The notes under the pieces were generated by a model that was not told the DNA's origin, did no database searches, and saw only the letters and a program-made list of their open reading frames with translations. A DNA stretch of 64,000 nt from Helianthus annuus (Eukaryota > Streptophyta > Magnoliopsida > Asterales > Asteraceae), in the NCBI RefSeq assembly GCF_002127325.2, contig NC_035441.2:156145122-156209121 (forward strand), in the 5' to 3' direction. The first letter of the stretch is position 1. Every line of letters starts with the position of its first letter. A program made the position numbers and the translations under genes. Shown here piece by piece: positions 58,244 through 64,000 of this stretch.

Positions 58244-58891
58244 TAAATTAATAATGGGGAGCTTTATCTTATTTCTTGGTTGTTAAAGGAGTAGTATTAA
58301 TGCACAATGAGCTATTGTTGCTTACGTGTTATTGATGTGGCGTAGTAAAGCCGTTACGGCTTCCATTCCATCTGAGTCAGTCTTAAATGAAAATTATATT
58401 TTATATTTTTTCCACATACGTGACAAATATTGGATTTGGAATATTATTAATTCTTGTAATTGCTCCGAGAAAAATATGTAATAGTCTAATAGATGCCCTT
58501 TGAATTGTCAAAACGCATTAAACTTAGGGGGTGTATGGCTAAGCTTATTTAACTTAAAAAAGACTTTTTGTTAAAGGACTTATTGACTTATGACTTTTTG
58601 AAAAGGAGTTTCTAAAAAGTGTTAGATTAGCTTATGTGGTGGGAAAAACCAATAAGTCAATGAGTTATTTTTTTTAAAAGTGTTTGGTTTAACTTATTCA
58701 TGTAAGATGACTAAGGAGTTTCAAAAAGCCACCATGTTCTATAAAAAGCTATAAGGAGCTTCAAAAAGTCACATTATTCTAACTTTTCAAAACTGATTTT
58801 TACTCTCTATGCAAGAAGTCATTTTAAAAAAGTACTTTTGAGTTTGCCAAACACTTTTTCTCCTTATTAACTTTTTATAAAAGTCAATAAG
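58244..58891. other. Spacer with a duplicated fragment and a MITE-like block
   Basis: Bases 58365-58528 match 41350-41600. From about 58531 a GGGGGTGTATGGCTAAGC start after TTA suggests a Harbinger-like element with 'cttattgactta' words, cut by LTR D at 58892. No gene. Confidence 0.55.
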
Positions 58892-59454
58892 TGTAACAAC
58901 CCGACTTTTCGGATTGTTACCTGTTTGCTTTCACTTCGATTTGTAATCATCCTGTATTCCGAGATTCGATATAAACAAAGGGTTATGTTATACTAAATAC
59001 ATTTTCATCACACCGCACCGCTATATGTTTAAACGCTTTATATTCGCGAACGCTTACGCAACACGAATCACAGAGAATTTTGCTATTTAAATTGTCGTGT
59101 TTGTTTGTTTGGTTATCATACGCCTCTGCATACGCTTATCACGACTAACACGTTAAATCGCAAACGCTCCTATTAGTAATAGTAATGTAATAACGTGTGT
59201 TCTTAGGTGTCTTACTTGTGTGTGCTTATTATGTGTATTATTTTACTCGCAAACGCCTATCGCAACGCAAACTCAACGCTACTCGCACAAACTCGATTTA
59301 TCACCCTAAACTCAACGTAACTCAAAACTCGATGCTACGCTAAAATATTTAAAGGTATCGATACTAACTAACGCAACAAAACGCATTAAACGAGCACCCG
59401 ACACGCGAAACGAGGATTTCATTGCACAAAAACAGCACTTGTTCGAAGCTAGGC

Positions 59455-59490
59455 AGCTTCGTACGAAGGCACTGCCTTCGTACGAAGGCA
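59455..59490. repeat. Upstream TTCGTACGAA palindromes in LTR D
   Basis: The word CTTCGTACGAAGGC occurs twice here, about 45-75 bp upstream of the TATA box. Further copies or near copies are at 60120-60340 and 61267-61305. Confidence 0.85.
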
Positions 59491-59531
59491 GCCAGTTCCA
59501 ACCAAGGCCTGTTGTGCGAACCCAGCTCCTC

Positions 59532-59540
59532 TATAAATAC
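59532..59540 (+). promoter_or_regulatory. TATA box of LTR D
   Basis: TATAAATAC is followed by a C-rich leader like that of the solo LTR. Confidence 0.7.
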
Positions 59541-61190
59541 CCAAGCCCCTCCTCATTCATCCTCACTTGCTGATTTTGTACTGAAACTCTGCCAAATTGC
59601 TGTCCGACCATATTCAAGTAAGATTTAACAGGTTTTCTTCAATTATACAACGTTTTCCACTTCGATTTTTCACAAGATTCACTTTGTTTTCATCTAAATT
59701 ATTATGTTTTCACTTAAAAACATACAACTTTTCGCTTAACTTCTTCTTTTATTCATAAATTCCTTCTTTTTCACAAAAACCCTTCATCTTTTTCACCAAA
59801 ATCTTCTTATTTCACCTCTAATCTACACTTAACCGGAGTATTAGGACTAGCTACGGCTTCCCAAGTTAGAAAATCAGTTGATTTCACGCTCACCAATTGT
59901 TGGATCTGGGTGAAAACTCTTTAAAACCTTTTAAAGTTGATTTTTACACCAAACCGGACCAAAAAACGACATGTATTTCGTTGACTGAATAGTGGAACGA
60001 GGTAATGTCGAAACCGTCTCGAATTGGACTCGGAAAACACATCCAATTCAGGCGAAAACACAGCACTGAATGCCAAAAATAGCACGTTTGTGAACTGGAC
60101 TGTGTTGTGTTAAAACCAGGGCCTTCGTACAAAGGCAGCGCATTTCGTGACACCAATTCAAAGACCTCTCCGATTCTAAGCTCAATCCATAGCTTAAGGT
60201 TGGAGGGATGAACACTCGATTTTTCCAAAGACGACGCCGAAGACACTCGATTTTGGACAACGGAAGCAACACGTGTGCGAAGACCCACTTCGCACGAAGG
60301 CACACCTTCGTACGAAGGCATCAGCTTCGTACGAAGCTTCTGTTCTCCCCACCGACACTTTCGATTTTCGACCGTTTCAGCACTTTGAGGGATTATGCTT
60401 CTGTCCTGTACGCAGGCTGACCCGGCGCTCCCCTTCATCCACAGAGGATCGTGTTTCTTAATTAGTACACGTTCTGTGAAGTATACCAAGAACCCATTTT
60501 CGTTCAACGCACTTTTGGGTGTTACATACATTCTCTATCAAACACAACACACAATGCAAACACTTTATAGACGCTAACCGCTCCCGCATGCTATACGTGA
60601 TTTTGTTGAATGCTTGTTACTATGCTTACATGATGTTATGCCAGACCGCCTTTAGCAACGATAGTACTATAGTTTGGACCTCAGCACCTGTTGTGAACAG
60701 GGGTTGCTTATGGATCACATTACTTTACTTCACGTGTTCGCTTCGGTGAACATGTGTCGCGCATACTCCACATCGCAGTCACGTGGTTAGGTTGTATCAT
60801 TGTTGATAGTTACATGCTTCGCCCATTACGTCTTACATGCTGGTAATGCGTAAACGCTTTTTACACTATATCTATGCAAACGTGTGTACTCACATTTACT
60901 TTATGTATTGACTTTTATTTTTAACGTATTTGACAAGTTGATTGGATGTTATGTTGCAAACGAGTTAGGGAATCTAAAAACTCACCAAATAAAATCTAAG
61001 TTGTCGAAATGGAATTTGTTTTTAAGACTGAATATCTGTAATGACTGCTTTTGAAATATTTGTTTAATAGTATGGGATATTAAACCTTATAAATATTGTC
61101 ATTTAATAGTTGTTATGGATTCTCTTGAACAATATGTTTCGCTTAGTGCCATACCCCGATGATTCCGCCATCGGTTGGGGTGTGACAGAT

Positions 61191-61204
61191 TGGTATCAAG
61201 AGCC
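61191..61204 (+). other. Primer-binding site of element D
   Basis: TGGTATCAAGAGCC begins three bases after the LTR. Compared with element A's site it has one extra A (TCAAGAGCC versus TCAGAGCC). Confidence 0.85.
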
Positions 61205-62790
61205 ATAACTATAAGGTAATTAGGTCGAGTTGTGTAGAATTGACCTAGTCTATAGTCTAAGTACCAACAGACCAGCTTCGTACGAACCAAGGTAGGGGCT
61301 TCATACGAACCCACATGCTGATTTCTGATACATGGTCGAAAAACCGGTGCTTGTAATTGCTTAATTTGATGTTATTGCACAAGTCTTAGTTTCGAATGGC
61401 CTACTTTTGATTAGATATGTGTTTTGCAGGTCTAGCAGAGTTTTAAGGAGCTTTTCGGGAGCTTTTACGGGTCACCGGAGTGAAAACTGGGACCACCGGA
61501 ACGCGAAACGGGTCAATCGGGAGCAAGGAACGCGAAAAACAGAAAAGAAGGTTTTGAGGCACCGTCGCCGACGGCCAAAGGGCCCCGTCGGCGACGCCCC
61601 ATGTAATTTCCCGTAGCTTGAAGCACCGTAGACAGCGAGTTTAGCCGTCGATGGCTTTTGAAGAATGCACCATACCGTCGCCGACGGTGGTTAGGTCCGT
61701 CGGCGATGGCCTCTCTAAGTTGCCGATGCGAGTTTCTTGTTTTGGGGTCAAATAAACGAATCAAAAAGGGGTTATTGACCAAGAACTCGGGAGTTACACT
61801 TATTTTGGAGATTTGAATTCATCTTGGGAGCCATTATTTCATAACATTCACCTACCAATTCATCTCTATTCTCCATCATCATCAACATACAACCCGAATC
61901 ACCATCACCATCTTCACAATAAATCCATCATCCACAAACCCTAATCCTTCTACCATCATCATCTTTCACCAAACATCATCGTTCACCATTCTCAAGGCTT
62001 CAAGATGTTCAATTTCAAGTTCCAATCATCCGGTGATCAAGCTTCTTCAACCATGAGCGGGTAATCATCTCGGTTTTACCCCGGCGTAGGTAGTTGTTAA
62101 TTTAGGGTTTTGAATTGTTTTATTGCTTCAACTTTGTGACAACTTGTGTTTGATTTTTGAAACCATTGATAATAGTGTTACATTTGTTGTGAATTCGTAA
62201 ATTGTCGAACGATGTTAAAGTTATGACTTTGCAAATGGTGATATGTAATTGTGCATTGTCGTGGTTAGCCTTTACTTGTGTTGACTATAAAGTGTATTCT
62301 TGTCCGTTCTTCGGGACGTTGATAGTTATTAGCACCTAAGTCACGGTACACTAAATCTGCTAATCATATGCATTTGAGTTTAATCTAAAACTTGTAGAAA
62401 TCCTAGGTTGACAATTACCGAACCCGGGTGTGATTCCTTTTTCTTATTATTGTTCTAGTAATCTATTGTCTCGTAATCATTAATCATTAGTTATTAATCA
62501 ATTTAATCACATCACTTAGTCTAAACTCACATCTCTTAATCAAACAAAAATACAAAAACATTCTAGTAAGCTTCATAAATTGTGACATTTGTTTTAATTC
62601 AATCGAATCCACACACAAACCACATACTTTTCGTGGTTCGACCCCTTGCTACCACTAACACATAGTTAAGGGTAATTTGGGCTTATAAATATTATCTTTG
62701 ACCAGAATTGCATATTATGTTCAAAGTTTGAGATTGTTTGAAGATTTGGGATATACTAATTGTTGTTTTCTTTGTCTTTTGATTGTAGCC
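61205..62790 (+). mobile_element. Element D leader followed by an Athila-like LTR or leader region
   Basis: After about 120 bp of D leader, the sequence changes to a region with CGTCGCCGACGG / CCGTCGGCGACG inverted words (61563-61710), a CATCAT-rich leader (61860-62010) and, near the end, the 'gtggttcgaccccttgcta' and 'ttaagggtaatttgggc' stretches that I associate with Athila-type LTR ends. The boundary with D is not defined. No gene. Confidence 0.45.
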
Positions 62791-64000
62791 ATGTTTCGAG
62801 GAAACAAGAAAGCAAAAACATCCTGTCAAGGTTCATCTTCGGGAACCGGTTCAGGCTCAGGGTTATATCAAAGGCGTTGGGAATAATTGAGTAATGTAGA
62901 GGAAGGCGATGGGCAACTTTTTAAACAAAATTGGGATTGGGAGGAGGCGAAAAATAGTAGGTCGGCTTCGGTATGGAAAGATGAAAAAACAAAGGCTCTT
63001 TCCCGATACCAAAACAAGAGACTAGAAGCTAAGATGTGGAAAATGAAGATGGTTACGGGTATTTCAAAACCCGTACCCGAGAGGACAGTATGTGAGCGTA
63101 CGGTAGATGTCGAGGAGTTCCGAAAGATCGGCATAGTTCAAAAGTTCGAAAAGATTGGTTGGGAGCGAGTGATTGACTGGTGTGAGGATATCACCACCCG
63201 GGTATATTTGGGGGATGTTTGTGAATGGCTATCTACTCTCCGTTTCGAACATTCTGATAGGCCGGCTCATAGGTGGCAGTTGATCGGCAACATTGGCAAA
63301 AAACCAAATGATCATGTCATTCGAGCATATTAATGCTATTTGCGAGATTTGACTCGCTTGGGTTGAAGCTTATGACTACTACGGGTATGATCAGTTTTTG
63401 GACAATAAAAGAAACGACGTTGATCCGTTGAGACTGTTAGAGGACACACTGCCAGGTTCCAGGGGTGCAGGAGATTCAAGAAACGATTTGTCTTTGGAGG
63501 GCCAAAATACTCCAAGGCATTTCATTGGAGAATGTATTGGTGCGGTATGGGGACCGCGGTAAAGTGAAGGCACCCGACTGCCGGGTTTTGCATGCGTTGT
63601 TGTATGGGACGCCCAAGCTATCATGGCGTCAAATTGTGATGATCAATACATGGGATACAAGGGAATCATTCAAGCGGAAGATGATCCCTTATGCCGAGGT
63701 TGATTAGCGCAATGATTCTGCAGCTGAATGCATTGCCTCAGGAGTCACTGTGGGTGTCTAAGCCCATCGATAAGTTCAGCTTCGCCACCATGAGGCGACA
63801 TTGGAAGATAACTGTGAAAGCTTTCGGTCATCTTCACACGGTTGAAGATGAACAAGGAGATAGTTACCGATTCAATGAACAGAGAGAGGGTGATGAAGAG
63901 GGTGACGAAGAAGAAGGCGACGAGGAGATGCCTGATGTTGAGGAGGATACGGATCCTTCTGGTCCGCGGGGACCGAGGCAAAGGTATAGGAGGAAGCATC
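62791..64000 (+). pseudogene. 'Plant transposon protein'-type ORF (Athila-associated), broken and cut by the window
   Basis: The frame starts MFRGNKKAKTS with a serine/glycine-rich N-terminus. TAA at 62884 interrupts it. It continues in the same frame to 63333 (WERVIDWCEDITTRVYLGDV, then CEWLSTLRFE), then in a second frame at 63465-63707 (ENVLVRYGDRGKVKAPDC, LLYGTPKLSWRQI). It returns to the first frame from 63691 (FATMRRHWKITVKAFGHL) into an acidic tail (GDEEEGDEEMPDVEED) that runs off the window. The pattern matches an ORF of unknown role found in Athila-like retroelements. At least two frameshifts and two stops make it non-functional. Confidence 0.6.

Larger units (their letters stand above)
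58892..61187 (+). repeat. Left LTR of element D (Ty3/gypsy), 2296 bp
   Basis: It runs TGTAACAACCCGA to TGTGACA and is followed by a primer site. It is related to the solo LTR at 34514-37004, with near-identical last 40 bp. It contains a TATA box (59532), TTCGTACGAA palindromes on both sides of it and a donor-like GTAAG at 59618. Open frames inside are chance. Confidence 0.9.

Noticed and set aside
57416..58252. 9-bp target duplication TAAACCAAT / TAAATTAAT around 57425-58243
   Set aside because: The left 'attaaaccaat' also flanks the other two copies of this repeat, so it belongs to the repeat and is not a target duplication.
59944..60531. 195-aa minus-strand open frame
   Set aside because: It lies wholly inside LTR D, is antisense to the element, and has no recognisable domain.

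Overview
This window is 64 kb of nuclear plant DNA, almost entirely transposable elements. Everything points to a eudicot. I lean towards Asteraceae because the Ty3/gypsy Tekay-like pol proteins, the 2-3.5 kb LTRs and the hAT/MULE/Harbinger small-element mix resemble that family; this is an impression from memory, not a search result. There are no rRNA, tRNA or CRISPR features, and only one short candidate host gene.

Left third (1-25.2 kb): nested LTR retrotransposons. Element A (1-7860, + strand, left LTR cut by the window edge) is a recent Tekay-like Ty3/gypsy chromovirus. It has nearly intact gag-pol, and the LTR parts that can be compared look identical. It landed inside the gag of an older relative, element B (7861-15192), whose pol is broken by stops and frameshifts. 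Further right, element C (16266-23674, - strand) is a complete non-autonomous element: two LTRs, a perfect 5-bp target duplication, and a decayed gag but no polymerase. It sits in other LTR debris, which is followed by a diverged B-type LTR fragment ending at 25158.

Middle and right (25.2-58.5 kb): DNA transposons on an old segmental duplication. Copy 1 (30628-39530) and copy 2 (48488-54358) share a small gene for a glycine/cysteine-rich one-pass membrane protein, which looks intact at 30754-31032 and frameshifted at 48614. They also share a decayed SANT/Myb-like Harbinger-associated gene and an LTR-like block. Comparing the copies gives empty sites that date many insertions: two MULE-type MITEs, a Harbinger-like element holding a solo LTR (34514-37004), and a minisatellite-bearing element. 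A third copy of the adjoining repeat block gives the empty site of a Helitron. Between the copies lie a Stowaway MITE, MULE and Harbinger elements, hAT MITEs and a 2.3-kb foldback element with a hAT inserted in it.

Right end (58.9-64 kb): the left LTR and primer-binding site of a fourth Ty3/gypsy element (D), then an Athila-like region with a broken 'plant transposon protein' ORF running off the window.

The most unusual signal is in the LTR of element A: a ~58-bp tandem array (7137-7400) in which each unit can form two hairpins, with paired substitutions that keep the stems. More broadly, several LTRs here carry their own short word, often palindromic, repeated just upstream of the promoter and again several hundred bases downstream.
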